Positions 1 to 9,480 of a DNA stretch of 64,000 nt are shown here, piece by piece. The notes beneath the pieces were generated by a model. The model was not told the DNA's origin. It did not search any database and saw only the letters and a program-made list of their open reading frames with translations. The stretch comes from Arsenophonus sp048493715. GTDB taxonomy: Bacteria; Pseudomonadota; Gammaproteobacteria; Enterobacterales; Enterobacteriaceae. The stretch spans positions 1 to 64,000 of the forward strand of contig JBGDCZ010000013.1 in assembly GCA_048493715.1 (NCBI GenBank), read 5' to 3'. The position numbers and the translations under genes are program-made. Each line of letters begins with the position of its first letter. Position 1 is the first letter of the stretch.

Positions 1-36
1 CGATATTTGGCTCTCCTTTTGACTAACTAGTTAGTC
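1..36 (-). promoter_or_regulatory. Leader of an off-window minus-strand gene (probably pyrG)
   Basis: Read on the minus strand, a strong Shine-Dalgarno-like AAAGGAGAG lies at about 12-20, just before the left edge, so a minus-strand gene must start just outside the window. In E. coli mazG is followed by pyrG (CTP synthase), which makes pyrG the likely gene; this is inference. Immediately upstream of the ribosome site is a perfect 16-bp palindrome at 21-36 that could form a hairpin in the mRNA. No coding sequence is visible in 1-145. Confidence 0.35.
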
Positions 37-145
37 TCCAAGATTCCCGCGGTGGCTCAACCAAATTTCGCCAATTCCATTAAATCAATAGCGGGCCGAT
101 TATAACACCTTAACTAAGGCTTAATCTATTCAGCTCAAACATTAA

Positions 146-905
146 TCAGCATTTTTTAATTTGTTGCCAAAGTTTTTCCATTTCCTCTAGTGTAGCATTC
201 TCTGATGAACCACTTTTGTCTAAGATCAGTTTTTCTACTTGGTGAAAACGGTATTCAAATTTACCACAAGCTTTTCGCAAGGCTAATTCAGGCTCATGAT
301 CAAGATGGCGCGCTAAATTAACCACTGCAAACAATAAATCACCAATCTCTTCTTCAATGAGTGATGGGATCGGTTCAGATTTATTTATTTCTGCCACAAC
401 TTCTTCAAGTTCTTCATGAATTTTGGCGATCACTGGAGCTAATTTATGCCAATCAAAACCCACCATCGCACAGCGTTTTTACATTTTATGGGCTTTCATC
501 AATGCTGGCAGTACCTGTAGAATATCATCCAAAACAGAATGCTAATTTTTTGCTGCCCGTTCTTTGATTTTATTTTTTTCCCAATTATCTACTATCGTAT
601 CACTATCTATAAGCGATTGCCGGGCAAAATGTGGGGATGACGTGACATTAACTTTTGACTGACGATTTGACAGATTTCATTGAAATCAAATAATGTTCGT
701 TCTTGTGCAAGCTGTGCATAAAAAACAATATGAAACAGTAAATCACCTAATTTTTCTTTTAGAGCAGCAAAATCCTGTCGTTTAATAGCATCGGCGCTAG
801 TGTGGCAAAAGATTGCGCTTTATCCCAGGCACAACCATGCTCAGGATCGAGTAGCTGAGCATAAATAGATAACAATTGTTCTATAGCGCCTGAGTCCGTT
901 TGCAT
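146..905 (-). pseudogene. mazG: Broken mazG, nucleoside triphosphate pyrophosphohydrolase
   Basis: MazG hydrolyses NTPs and dNTPs to monophosphates and, in E. coli, dampens the RelA response. Two pieces are recognisable. The N-terminal piece (759-905) carries the DPEHGCAWDK and FATLAP motifs. The C-terminal piece (146-466) carries EELEEVVAEI, EEEIGDLLFAVVNLARHL and the closing EEMEKLWQQIKK motif. The central part, about 60-80 codons in E. coli terms, is frameshifted and eroded. The gene sits 70 bp after relA on the same strand, its usual place, but the mazEF toxin-antitoxin pair found between them in E. coli is absent. Identity is secure from both ends of the protein; loss of function is inferred from the disrupted frame. 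Confidence 0.85.
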
Positions 906-974
906 GTTATTTTCATCCGAAGCTAATAAAAGTTTAGAAACCAATCGATCACTTGCTTAAAGCTGATATTATAC

Positions 975-3209
975 TTACGACCTAATATAGCGTTTAGCTT
1001 CAAGCACATCGGGAAGTTGATTCAATTTGGCTAAAATACGGCCTAAAACCTGTAAATTATAGATTTCAATATTCATATCAATAGTCGCCAGTTGTTGTTT
1101 GACATCACTACGACTACTCACACTGAAAACATTGACTTTTTCATTAGCCAGAATAGTGGTTATATCTCTTAATAAGCCACTACGATCATTAGCAATAATT
1201 CGAACGCCGAATGAGTAACCACTGGAGTAATTCTCTCCCCAAATAGCATCAACTATTCTCTCTGGTGCATGCAATTGTAACTCTAGTAGTTGCTCACAAT
1301 TGATTCGATGGATCGAAATACCGCGCCCTTTAGTAATAAAACCCACAATATCATCACCTGGAATTGGCTGACAGCAGCGAGCAATATGGTGCATTAAGTT
1401 GCCAACACCTTCTACCACAATTCTACCACTATCTTTTACTTGCAAACGGGTAGAAGATGTTTTATTTTTCAGTATCTTTAATGCGGCTCGATCTGCTTCT
1501 TTGGCACTGGTTTGACTAAACTTATTCTGTAAAAAATTTACCAGTTGATTAATACGAATATCACCAATACCGATACCTGCCAGGACTTCATCTAACGAGT
1601 TAACGTTATAGCGTGCTAATAACACCTTTTCAGCTTCTTTTAAACTCACTGCCAGATGATTAAGTTCATTATCTAATATTTGCCGTCCGGCCTGGACATT
1701 CTTATCACGATCTTGTTTACGAAACCAATTGTGGATCTTCGCGCGGCCACGGCTGGTAGTAACATAACCTAAATTGGGGTTGAGCCAATCACGACTTGGG
1801 TTGGGATATTTTTGCGTAATAATTTCAACTTGATCTCCCATCCGTAACTGATAACTAAAAGGAACAAGCCGGCCGCTGATCTTGGCGCCAATACAACGAT
1901 GACCGACATCACTATGAATATGATAAGCAAAATCAAGTGGTGTTGATCCAGCTGGCAAATCAATAACATCACCTTTAGGGGTAAAAACGTATACGTGATC
2001 ATCAAAAACCAGGCTACGCACTTCATCGAGCATTTCCCCTGAATCAGCCATTTCCTCCTGCCAGGCGATCAATTTTCTTAACCAGGCGATCCGATTTTCA
2101 TAGCTACTAGTTTTGCCGGTTATTACCGTTCCCTCTTTATATTTCCAATGCGCAGCAATACCCAACTCAGCATCTTCATGCATTTGTCGGGTACGGATTT
2201 GTATTTCAATCGTTTTACCATTGGGTCCTAAAACCACTGTGTGAATAGATTGATAACCATTTGGCTTAGGGTTAGCAACATAATCATCAAACTCATCAGG
2301 CAAATGACAAAAATGGGTATGCACAATACCTAACGCAGCATAACAGTCTTGTAAACGCTCAACGATAATACGCACAGCACGAACATCAAAAAGTTCATCA
2401 AAAGCCAGGTATTTTTTTTGCATCTTTCGCCAGATGCTATATATATGCTTCGGACGGCCATAAATTTCTGCCGTAATGTCTTCCTGTAACATAAATTGAC
2501 GCAGTGACGAAACAAAATCATCAATATATTGTTCACGATCGATGCGACGTTCATGAAGTAATTCAGCAATCTTTTTATATTCATCCGGGTGTAAATAATG
2601 AAAACAGAAATCTTCAAGTTCCCACTTCAGCTGCCCGATACCTAAACGGTTGGCCAAAGGAGCATAAATATTTAAGCACTCTTTGGCAGTTAACACTCTT
2701 TCATCTTCAGAGCACTCTCTTACCTCACGTAAATGGGCAATACGTTCTGCTATCTTAATCACCACGGAACGAAAATCTTCCACCATTGCCAGTAGCATCC
2801 GGCGAATATTATCTACCTGGATAGAACTCTTTTCGCCTAATTGGCTGGTATTCAATTGACGAATAGCATCCATCTCTATCACACCTTTAACCAAAGCATG
2901 AATCGACTTACCAAACTCAGCAATAATAATTTCTTCGGTGACAATTTTGGCTTCAACTAAAGGAAATAACATTGCTGCACGCAAACTATCGAGATCCATA
3001 CTTAGCGTTGATAAGATTTCTCCCATCTCAATCCCGCGCCAAAGCAGTAACTGGCTATTTTCATATTGCTGAACTTTGCTATAACAGTAATGCCAAAGCT
3101 CAATTAACTTTTGTTCTGAATTTTTATTACTAAGTTTGAAGCTGGCAACCCATTTAGCAACTGCAAATTCGCCCACAGGTGTCAGATGAGCGCTTCTAAT
3201 TGTGACCAT
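975..3209 (-). CDS. relA: RelA, (p)ppGpp synthetase I
   Basis: Ribosome-bound GTP pyrophosphokinase that makes (p)ppGpp when uncharged tRNA enters the A site. The 744 residues equal the E. coli length and align end to end. The N-terminal pseudo-hydrolase domain lacks the HD motif, as in all RelA. The synthetase domain follows, with YGRPKHIYSIWRKMQ, FDELFDVRAVR and EIQIRTRQMHEDAELG. Then come the TGS domain (VYVFTPKGDVIDLPAGSTP), the zinc-finger region with ARCCQPIPGD, and a C-terminal ACT/RRM domain (ANDRSGLLRDITTILANEKVN). The start MVTIRSAH matches E. coli MVAVRSAH. It lies upstream of broken mazG and downstream of broken rlmD, the enteric order. With DksA and RpoS also intact, stringent control seems to be maintained. 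Confidence 0.98.
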   Translation of the reverse strand: MVTIRSAHLTPVGEFAVAKWVASFKLSNKNSEQKLIELWHYCYSKVQQYENSQLLLWRGIEMGEILSTLSMDLDSLRAAMLFPLVEAKIVTEEIIIAEFGKSIHALVKGVIEMDAIRQLNTSQLGEKSSIQVDNIRRMLLAMVEDFRSVVIKIAERIAHLREVRECSEDERVLTAKECLNIYAPLANRLGIGQLKWELEDFCFHYLHPDEYKKIAELLHERRIDREQYIDDFVSSLRQFMLQEDITAEIYGRPKHIYSIWRKMQKKYLAFDELFDVRAVRIIVERLQDCYAALGIVHTHFCHLPDEFDDYVANPKPNGYQSIHTVVLGPNGKTIEIQIRTRQMHEDAELGIAAHWKYKEGTVITGKTSSYENRIAWLRKLIAWQEEMADSGEMLDEVRSLVFDDHVYVFTPKGDVIDLPAGSTPLDFAYHIHSDVGHRCIGAKISGRLVPFSYQLRMGDQVEIITQKYPNPSRDWLNPNLGYVTTSRGRAKIHNWFRKQDRDKNVQAGRQILDNELNHLAVSLKEAEKVLLARYNVNSLDEVLAGIGIGDIRINQLVNFLQNKFSQTSAKEADRAALKILKNKTSSTRLQVKDSGRIVVEGVGNLMHHIARCCQPIPGDDIVGFITKGRGISIHRINCEQLLELQLHAPERIVDAIWGENYSSGYSFGVRIIANDRSGLLRDITTILANEKVNVFSVSSRSDVKQQLATIDMNIEIYNLQVLGRILAKLNQLPDVLEAKRYIRS

Positions 3210-3222
3210 AATCTTTCCTTGC

Positions 3223-4561
3223 CTATTTGCTTGAATCGCGACAAAAAAGTGTCATAGATTCTAAATAACTGGTATGTGGAAACATATCTAACATCCTGAA
3301 ACTAATAAGTTGATAACCAGCTGTAAGTAATTGCTTACTGTCTCTTGCTAAGTGTCTTTGGGTTGCAAGAGATATAAACAACCAGCTCGGGCTTCAGTTT
3401 GATAATATGTGACATTACACCTGTAGCACCCACTCGAGCCGGATCTAATAAGATTTTATTAAAGTCCATTTTTGCCCAAGGTTTACAATCTATGTCTTGC
3501 TCAAGATCCGCTTGATAAAACTCCACATTGGTTAATCGATTTAAACAGGCATTATAACGTCCTTGCTCTACCAATTTAGCAACCCCTTCGACGCCAACAA
3601 CAAAATGAACACGACATGCAATGGGTAAGGTAAAATTCCCCATACCACAACAAATCCAGCACTCTATCTGTCGGCTCAAGCGCTAACCAATCCAATGCTT
3701 GTGCAACCATTTTTTCATTAATTTTAGGATTTACTTGAATAAAATGTTGCGGATCAAATGTCAATTTCACATTGTCAATAGAATAAAAGGATCGCTATCA
3801 TTACTCGCTAAACTAATAAGTTTAAGCTTATTTGCACTGTTATCGACTAAATAAAAATTGATATTATAATGCCGGGCAAAAGCGATTAATAACCTTTTAT
3901 CATCATTAGCTAATGGTTTGAGGTGGCGCAAAATAACACTAACACCATTATCCGCATTAACAAACTCAACATGGCCTAAATGTTTAACAGCTGCCAATTA
4001 GTTTAAACAATCAGAAACAGGAAGTAATAATTTTTCTAGCTCTGGTTGTAATACCGGACACATTTTTAACTCAACTAACACATTGGATTGACTCTGCCGG
4101 AATCCCATATGCAAGCGACGCTTAGCATGTTGGTAATGAATCCCAAAACGCGCTCTACGGCGATATACGTACTGACTGCCCGCTATCACTGGCAACGGCT
4201 TTACCGTGCTACCCGTTTCACGTTGAAACAAATATTCTAACCTGCTGACTTTAGCTGCATGTTGAAGAGCCATGGTGACATGTTGTTGTTGACAGCCGCC
4301 ACAAATGCTAAAGTGGCAACAAGGGGCTGCCACACGATCAAGGCTATCTGTTAATCGTTTGCTCACTTTTGCTTTGGCAAATTGTCTTTTTTCTTCGGTA
4401 AGTTGAATTTGTGCTTGCTCGCCAGGAAGTAAATTAGTAATAAAAATTATTTTTTGTTGATAATGAGCGACACCTTGACCTTGAACATCAAGACGTTCGC
4501 CTATTACTATCAAATTACGCGATTTAACCTTAGGCTGCTTGGAATAATAAAATTGTACCAT
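3223..4561 (-). pseudogene. rlmD: Broken rlmD (rumA), 23S rRNA m5U1939 methyltransferase
   Basis: RlmD methylates U1939 of 23S rRNA using an Fe-S cluster and SAM. The first piece (3998-4561) has the TRAM region and cluster cysteines (CCHFSICGGCQQQH). An in-frame TAA at 3998-4000 interrupts it, and reading resumes with KHLGHVEFVNAD. Later pieces hold FIQVNPKINEKMVAQALDWL, GMGNFTLPIA, LLDPARVGATGVM and the catalytic SCNP motif, in different frames. The tail MLDMFPHTSYLESM ends at 3223. At least one nonsense and two frameshift lesions are needed to reconstruct it. Position next to relA matches E. coli; barA, the next gene there, is gone. Confidence 0.9.
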
Positions 4562-5123
4562 ATCATTAAATGTATAAAATTTGTAAGTCTATTAATAAAG
4601 AAACTGTCATCGCATATTTTTTGGAAAATTAAGATCATTTTCTTCATTTTTTCAATGGTAATGAAGAATAGTATCACAGTTCAAAGCTATTGACGTAAAT
4701 TATCTATCACTAAATTGTTAGTTACTTGTAATTTAAAGGAATAAAACAATAGATTTTTTGATTTTAGTAAATAAAATTAAAAACAATAAATAAATTCTCA
4801 AAACAGATAAAGCAATATATCATGGTCAAATCATGTTATAAATTTATAACATGATAAGGTTTATTAAAATCTCAATTTTTCAGCTTATGTTATAACTAAA
4901 TTGTTATATATTTTCTAATAAGCAATGTAATTAAACTCACTTTAATTATGGAAGTAAAATAATTTAACCTACGATTTTCTTTGAATTTAAACCATCTTTC
5001 ACTTAGCAAACATTAAACCAATATTTGATCTAAGGCACAATCTAAACATTACTTAAAAATATTTACTGATATATATTTAAGCAATGCTTATTCCATTATT
5101 TAATTAGTGAAATAAAATCTTTT
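4562..5123. other. AT-rich spacer without genes
   Basis: About 560 bp between rlmD and dgt. No open frame resembling a protein was recognised on either strand. E. coli has barA next to rlmD; nothing of it is visible, so this is a synteny break where a large block was lost. Confidence 0.6.
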
Positions 5124-6650
5124 TTAATTTTTCACCATAAATTTTCGATATTCCTGATAAGCATAATGATCGGTCATACCACTAATATAGTCTTGGATAA
5201 GACGAGCGCGATAATAAAACTCTAATATATCTTTTTCTGACTCATCAGTGGTGCTTATTCTTTCAATTGCTTCACCATAAGCTAAACAATGCTTAGTTGA
5301 TAACTTATGTAATAAGCGTGTTTCAATAAAATATTTCTTATGATACTTATCTTGATAAAGCTGGCTAAAATCAGCACGGGGCATTAATAATAAAGGACGA
5401 TAAAAGTTCAGTAAGCCATTAATTATTCGATAACCTTGTAATTCTAATTGTTCAACTTCAGGATGAATAAATACTCGTTTATATGCAACCCCTTTCAACA
5501 CCTCTAACAAACGATGTTCATCACTTTTGTCTTCTAACAAGGCACTATTAAAACTTCCGGCATAAATTTCCGCTAAATTTTTAATGAAACGATGAGCACT
5601 GTAAGACGCCAATTTACTGATAATATTAACTCTAAGATACATAAAAAATTGATCTTGCTTGCTACGCCTTGTCTCGTTGTGATTAATACTGTTATAAGCT
5701 TTTTCTACTGTCAGTTCAAACAAATCACCTTTAGCTTTTTTACCTGTTTCCTGCCACCCTTCCCACAGAAACGCCAACAGCTGATCAACACTAAAAATAC
5801 CTTTTTCTACCGCATCATCTAAATCAGCAATGCAATAAGAGATATCATCGGCCGCTTCCATAATGTAGGAAAGCGGGAAACGACAATAGGGCTTCATATC
5901 CAATTGCCGGTATAGCTCTTTGACAAAACTATCTTCTGACCAATAATAGCCTGGTTTTTTGGTTAAATAATCAAAATTTTTAGGGATTTCATCAAGTTGA
6001 TAAGCACCTTTAGTATATTTTAAGATTGAGCCAATCTGTGCATAAGTCAGATTCAATTTTAATAATTGGTGGATCATTCTAAGTCCCTGAGCATTGCCTT
6101 CAAATTGACAAAGATCTTTTCGCAATTGGCAACGAAGTAAATCCTTTTTAGGGTCATTTTTTAACTGTAGAAAATCAATCTGACATTGATCGGTACCAAC
6201 TGATTGGGCAGAAATAAATTCAACATCCAGTAATGTTGCAAACCAGCTCTTAATAGCAGCTTCACCAAAATGACCAAAAGGTGGGTTACCAATATCATGC
6301 ATTAAACAAGCCATTTCGATCAAACTTTCAAAAGCATCAAGACGCTCAGCAAGACCATAAGTTGCTAGCAATTTCTTTTTTTTCAATTGACTGATAACGG
6401 TCTTCGAGATAAAACGACCAATTTGCTGTACCTCTAATGAGTGCGTCAGACGACTACGTACAGCCGCATTTTGTTCTAAAGGAAAGACTTGTGTTTTCTG
6501 TTGCAATCGACGTATTGCGGCAGAATTGATAATCCGACCACGATCACTTTCAAATTGACGATTAACTTGTTCTTCATCATTTGAATCTACTTTGTAATCA
6601 CTATATTTACGTAGAAAACTGAGCTTTTTTTTAAAATCAATCTTGGACAT
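5124..6650 (-). CDS. dgt: Dgt, deoxyguanosine triphosphate triphosphohydrolase
   Basis: Cleaves dGTP to deoxyguanosine and triphosphate, shaping dNTP pools. It is an HD-superfamily enzyme: HSLEVQQIGR supplies the first histidine, MACLMHDIGNPPFGHFGE the HD pair and glutamate, and SYIMEAADDISYCIADLDDAVEKG the distal metal aspartate. Other family blocks are FESDRGRIINSAAIRRLQQKTQVFPLE near the start and the closing YRARLIQDYISGMTDHYA. I place the start at 6650 (MSKIDFKKKL, like E. coli MAQIDFRKKI), because a strong GGGAGGGG lies immediately upstream and the 31 extra codons of the longer frame have no counterpart. The resulting 508 residues match the family. It is divergent from mtn with a 123-bp gap, as in E. 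coli. Confidence 0.96.
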   Translation of the reverse strand: MSKIDFKKKLSFLRKYSDYKVDSNDEEQVNRQFESDRGRIINSAAIRRLQQKTQVFPLEQNAAVRSRLTHSLEVQQIGRFISKTVISQLKKKKLLATYGLAERLDAFESLIEMACLMHDIGNPPFGHFGEAAIKSWFATLLDVEFISAQSVGTDQCQIDFLQLKNDPKKDLLRCQLRKDLCQFEGNAQGLRMIHQLLKLNLTYAQIGSILKYTKGAYQLDEIPKNFDYLTKKPGYYWSEDSFVKELYRQLDMKPYCRFPLSYIMEAADDISYCIADLDDAVEKGIFSVDQLLAFLWEGWQETGKKAKGDLFELTVEKAYNSINHNETRRSKQDQFFMYLRVNIISKLASYSAHRFIKNLAEIYAGSFNSALLEDKSDEHRLLEVLKGVAYKRVFIHPEVEQLELQGYRIINGLLNFYRPLLLMPRADFSQLYQDKYHKKYFIETRLLHKLSTKHCLAYGEAIERISTTDESEKDILEFYYRARLIQDYISGMTDHYAYQEYRKFMVKN

Positions 6651-6773
6651 TTCCCCTCCCAATGATGAAATATCCCCAAATAATGGATCACAGTTAACTT
6701 TTTTTCTTGGTTCAATGTTACAATGGCACGGATCTGACAACATGTCTAATTAATCAACTGTGAGTATGACATA

Positions 6774-7475
6774 ATGAAAGTTGCGATAATATGCGCAATG
6801 GAACAAGAAGTGGCATTATTGCGGGAACAAATCAATGCTCAGCCGTCATTGTCATGGGGTAGCTGCGAAATTTACTGCGGAAAATTTGATGATCTTGATA
6901 TTGCCCTATTAAAATCAGGCATCGGTAAAGTCGCGGCAGCAATAGGGACAACATTACTAATAGAGTATTTTGCGCCTGAAATTGTTATTAACACTGGCTC
7001 CGCCGGTGGGTTAATTCCTACATTACAGGTGGGTGATATCGTAGTTTCCACGCAAGTTTGCTATCATGATGTCAATATCACTGCCTTTGGTTACCAACCA
7101 GGCCAAATGGCACAATGTCCAGCCACATTTACTGCTAATAAAGAATTGGTACGACTGGCCGAAAAGTTTATTACCAAACTTGATTTACATGCCGTGTGCG
7201 GTTTAATTTGTAGTGGCGATAGTTTTATTAATGGTGCTGAAGAACTAACTTATATTCGTCAAACCTTTCCTACTGCCATTGCGGTTGAAATGGAAGGAGC
7301 CGCCATTGCTCATGTATGTCATCAATTTGGTATCCCATTCGTTGTGGTACGCGCAATTTCTGATGTTGCTGATAAAGAATCTCATCTCTCTTTTGAGGAA
7401 TTTCTGCCTGTCGCTGCTCGTCAATCAAGCCTAATGGTACAATCAATGCTAGCAAATTTAGCGAACTCAAACTAA
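6774..7475 (+). CDS. mtn: MtnN (Pfs), 5'-methylthioadenosine/S-adenosylhomocysteine nucleosidase
   Basis: Hydrolyses MTA and SAH to adenine plus methylthioribose or S-ribosylhomocysteine. It feeds methionine salvage and the LuxS/AI-2 route and relieves product inhibition of SAM enzymes. The 233 residues match the usual 232. Catalytic residues are visible: Glu near the start (CAMEQEV), Glu in AIAVEMEGAAIAHVC, and Asp in VRAISDVADKE. NTGSAGGL forms part of the nucleoside site. It is divergent from dgt. In E. coli btuF and yadS follow; here erpA follows directly, so those genes are missing. Confidence 0.97.
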   Translation: MKVAIICAMEQEVALLREQINAQPSLSWGSCEIYCGKFDDLDIALLKSGIGKVAAAIGTTLLIEYFAPEIVINTGSAGGLIPTLQVGDIVVSTQVCYHDVNITAFGYQPGQMAQCPATFTANKELVRLAEKFITKLDLHAVCGLICSGDSFINGAEELTYIRQTFPTAIAVEMEGAAIAHVCHQFGIPFVVVRAISDVADKESHLSFEEFLPVAARQSSLMVQSMLANLANSN

Positions 7476-7525
7476 AGAAGTTAATGATCTATCTACTATA
7501 ATTGCTGGCTGCTAATATTAAAGCC

Positions 7526-7560
7526 CCTCTACTGAGGGTTGCTCGTTACCCTTAGTAAGG
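7526..7560. terminator. Imperfect hairpin between convergent mtn and erpA
   Basis: Inverted repeat CCTCTACTGAGGGT with ACCCTTAGTAAGG, 8-nt loop, one mismatch and two wobble pairs. It lies between two convergent genes, so it probably acts as a terminator. The T-tract is poor on both strands, hence moderate confidence. Confidence 0.4.
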
Positions 7561-7568
7561 TTAAGCGA

Positions 7569-7913
7569 TTAAATACTAAATGAAGAACCACAACCACAGG
7601 TGGTTTTCGCATTTGGATTTTTTATTACAAAGCGTGACCCTTCTAATCCTTCAATATAATCAATACAGCCACCAATCAGATATTGTAAACTCATAGGATC
7701 AACGATTAATTCCACACCTTGTTTTTCAATCGTTAAATCGCCCTCATTGACTTTATCATCAAAGGTGAAACCATATTGAAAACCACTACAGCCTCCACCA
7801 TTAATATAGACGCGCAAACGCAAATTCGGATTTTCTTCATCCGCAATCAATTCGTTAACTTTATTTGCCGCAGCATCAGTAAACTGTATAGGCAGTGCAG
7901 TATCATTACTCAT
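7569..7913 (-). CDS. erpA: ErpA, A-type iron-sulfur cluster carrier
   Basis: Delivers Fe-S clusters to targets such as the isoprenoid enzymes IspG and IspH, and is essential for aerobic growth of E. coli. The three cluster-binding cysteines are present: GGGCSGFQYGF and the C-terminal CGCGSSFSI. The 114 residues equal the E. coli length. I set the start at 7913 (MSNDTALP) because a GGAG site lies 8-9 nt upstream and homologues begin there; a longer frame extends 36 codons upstream without resemblance to anything. It is convergent with mtn and divergent from hemL, as in E. coli. Confidence 0.96.
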   Translation of the reverse strand: MSNDTALPIQFTDAAANKVNELIADEENPNLRLRVYINGGGCSGFQYGFTFDDKVNEGDLTIEKQGVELIVDPMSLQYLIGGCIDYIEGLEGSRFVIKNPNAKTTCGCGSSFSI

Positions 7914-8131
7914 TTCTAACTCCAGGCCGACATGCCAATCAATAGACACAGGAAGCATAAATTCTTCCCTGGACAAGGGATAATTATCTAACAGCCAGCC
8001 AATTGATTCAAGATCCAGCATAAATTAACTGATTTAAAAAAATTGCCGCTGAATTTGCTACTTGGCTTACCACCAATACTGCTTTAAAATATGTGCAAAA
8101 TTTCTGCTGCATAAATGTTTGGAGTCATTTA

Positions 8132-9433
8132 ATGAGTCAATCTGAAACACTTTACACAAAAGCAAAACAATTTATTCCTGGTGGCGTTAATTCGCCCGTA
8201 CGGGCATTTAATGGTGTCGGTGGCTATCCATTATTTATTCAGCGAGCTAACGGCGCTTATATTTATGATGTTGATGGAAAGGCTTACACTGATTATGTTG
8301 GTTCTTGGGGGCCCATGATTTTAGGTCATAACCACCCGGTAATTCGGCAAGCGGTAATTAAAGCGGCAGAAAATGGCCTAAGTTTTGGTGCACCGACCAC
8401 GATTGAAGTAGAAATGGCAGAAATAATTAGCCAACTTATTCCATCCATCGAAATGGTTCGCATGGTAAATTCAGGTACAGAAGCGATCATGAGTGCCATA
8501 CGACTTGCGCGCGGCTACACCGGGCGTGATAAAATTATCAAATTTGAAGGATGCTATCATGGGCATGCTGACTGCCTGCTGGTTAAAGCTGGCTCTGGCG
8601 CTTTAACCATTGGCCAACCTAACTCTCCTGGCGTTCCCGCCGATGTTGCCAAAAATACTCTTACCTGTACATTTAACGATTTGGATTCAGTACGCCGCAC
8701 TTTTGAGCAATATCCGCAAGCAATCGCTGGTATTATTGTTGAACCGGTAGCCGGAAATATGAATTGTATTCTACCTGAAGCCGAATTCTTGCCTGGACTA
8801 CGTAAATTATGCGATCAATTTGGCGCACTACTGATTATAGACGAAGTAATGACCGGCTTTCGGGTTGCTTTAGGAGGTGCGCAAGCGCATTATCAGGTTA
8901 AACCTGATTTAACCTGCTTAGGCAAAATAATTGGCGGTGGCATGCCGGTTGGTGCATTTGGTGGCCGCCGCCAAATTATGGAAAAACTAGCACCAATTGG
9001 GCCAATTTATCAAGCTGGGACACTATCCGGTAACCCATTAGCGATTGCAGCCGGCCTGGCTTGCTTGACTGAAGTTGCTAAACCCAACACTCATAAACAT
9101 TTAACTGAGCTGACGACACAACTTGCTAACGGTTTACAAGAAAAAGCGCAACAAGCGGGTATTCCGTTCATTATTAATCATGTTGGTGGCATGTTTGGTA
9201 TATTTTTTACTGCGGCACAAAAAGTTAACTGCTATCAGGATGTCATGCAATGTGATATTGAAAAATTTAAACAATTCTTCCATTTAATGTTAGCAGAAGG
9301 AATTTATTTAGCACCGTCTGCATTTGAGGCTGGCTTCATGTCAATTGCACATAGTGCCGCCGATATTGATTACACAGTTAAAGCAGCAGCAAATGCTTTT
9401 AATAAGATGCAACAGTCATTTTTAAAATCATAA
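8132..9433 (+). CDS. hemL: HemL, glutamate-1-semialdehyde 2,1-aminomutase
   Basis: PLP enzyme converting glutamate-1-semialdehyde to 5-aminolevulinate, the precursor of haem and other tetrapyrroles. Family blocks: FIPGGVNSPVRAF at the start, MVNSGTEAIMSAIRLARG, the TGFRVALGGAQ region, and LGKIIGGGMPVGAFGGR containing the PLP-lysine. GTLSGNPLA follows. Start at 8132 (MSQSETLY) is supported by GGAG at 8121-8124 and by alignment with E. coli; the 13 upstream codons in the longer frame are not conserved. The 433-residue length is close to the family's 426. Confidence 0.97.
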   Translation: MSQSETLYTKAKQFIPGGVNSPVRAFNGVGGYPLFIQRANGAYIYDVDGKAYTDYVGSWGPMILGHNHPVIRQAVIKAAENGLSFGAPTTIEVEMAEIISQLIPSIEMVRMVNSGTEAIMSAIRLARGYTGRDKIIKFEGCYHGHADCLLVKAGSGALTIGQPNSPGVPADVAKNTLTCTFNDLDSVRRTFEQYPQAIAGIIVEPVAGNMNCILPEAEFLPGLRKLCDQFGALLIIDEVMTGFRVALGGAQAHYQVKPDLTCLGKIIGGGMPVGAFGGRRQIMEKLAPIGPIYQAGTLSGNPLAIAAGLACLTEVAKPNTHKHLTELTTQLANGLQEKAQQAGIPFIINHVGGMFGIFFTAAQKVNCYQDVMQCDIEKFKQFFHLMLAEGIYLAPSAFEAGFMSIAHSAADIDYTVKAAANAFNKMQQSFLKS

Positions 9434-9434
9434 A

Positions 9435-9468
9435 AAACCGGCGCCAATTTTTAGCTTAGCACCGGTTT
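9435..9468. terminator. Bidirectional terminator between hemL and mrcB
   Basis: AAACCGGCGC at 9435-9444 pairs with GCACCGGTTT at 9459-9468, with one G-T wobble. The A-rich left flank and T-rich right flank suit termination of both convergent genes. Confidence 0.7.
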
Positions 9469-9480
9469 ACCAAATTTTGA

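Noticed and set aside
1769..2758. Additional open frames of 84-95 codons overlapping relA
   Set aside because: They lie entirely inside the intact relA frame on either strand, have no ribosome sites and no family resemblance; they are shadows of relA.
6651..6743. N-terminal extension of Dgt (31 codons)
   Set aside because: The extension is unlike homologues, while the internal ATG at 6650 has a strong GGGAGGGG directly upstream.
7914..8021. N-terminal extension of ErpA (36 codons)
   Set aside because: Homologues start at the internal Met, which has GGAG upstream; the extension overlaps the hemL promoter region.
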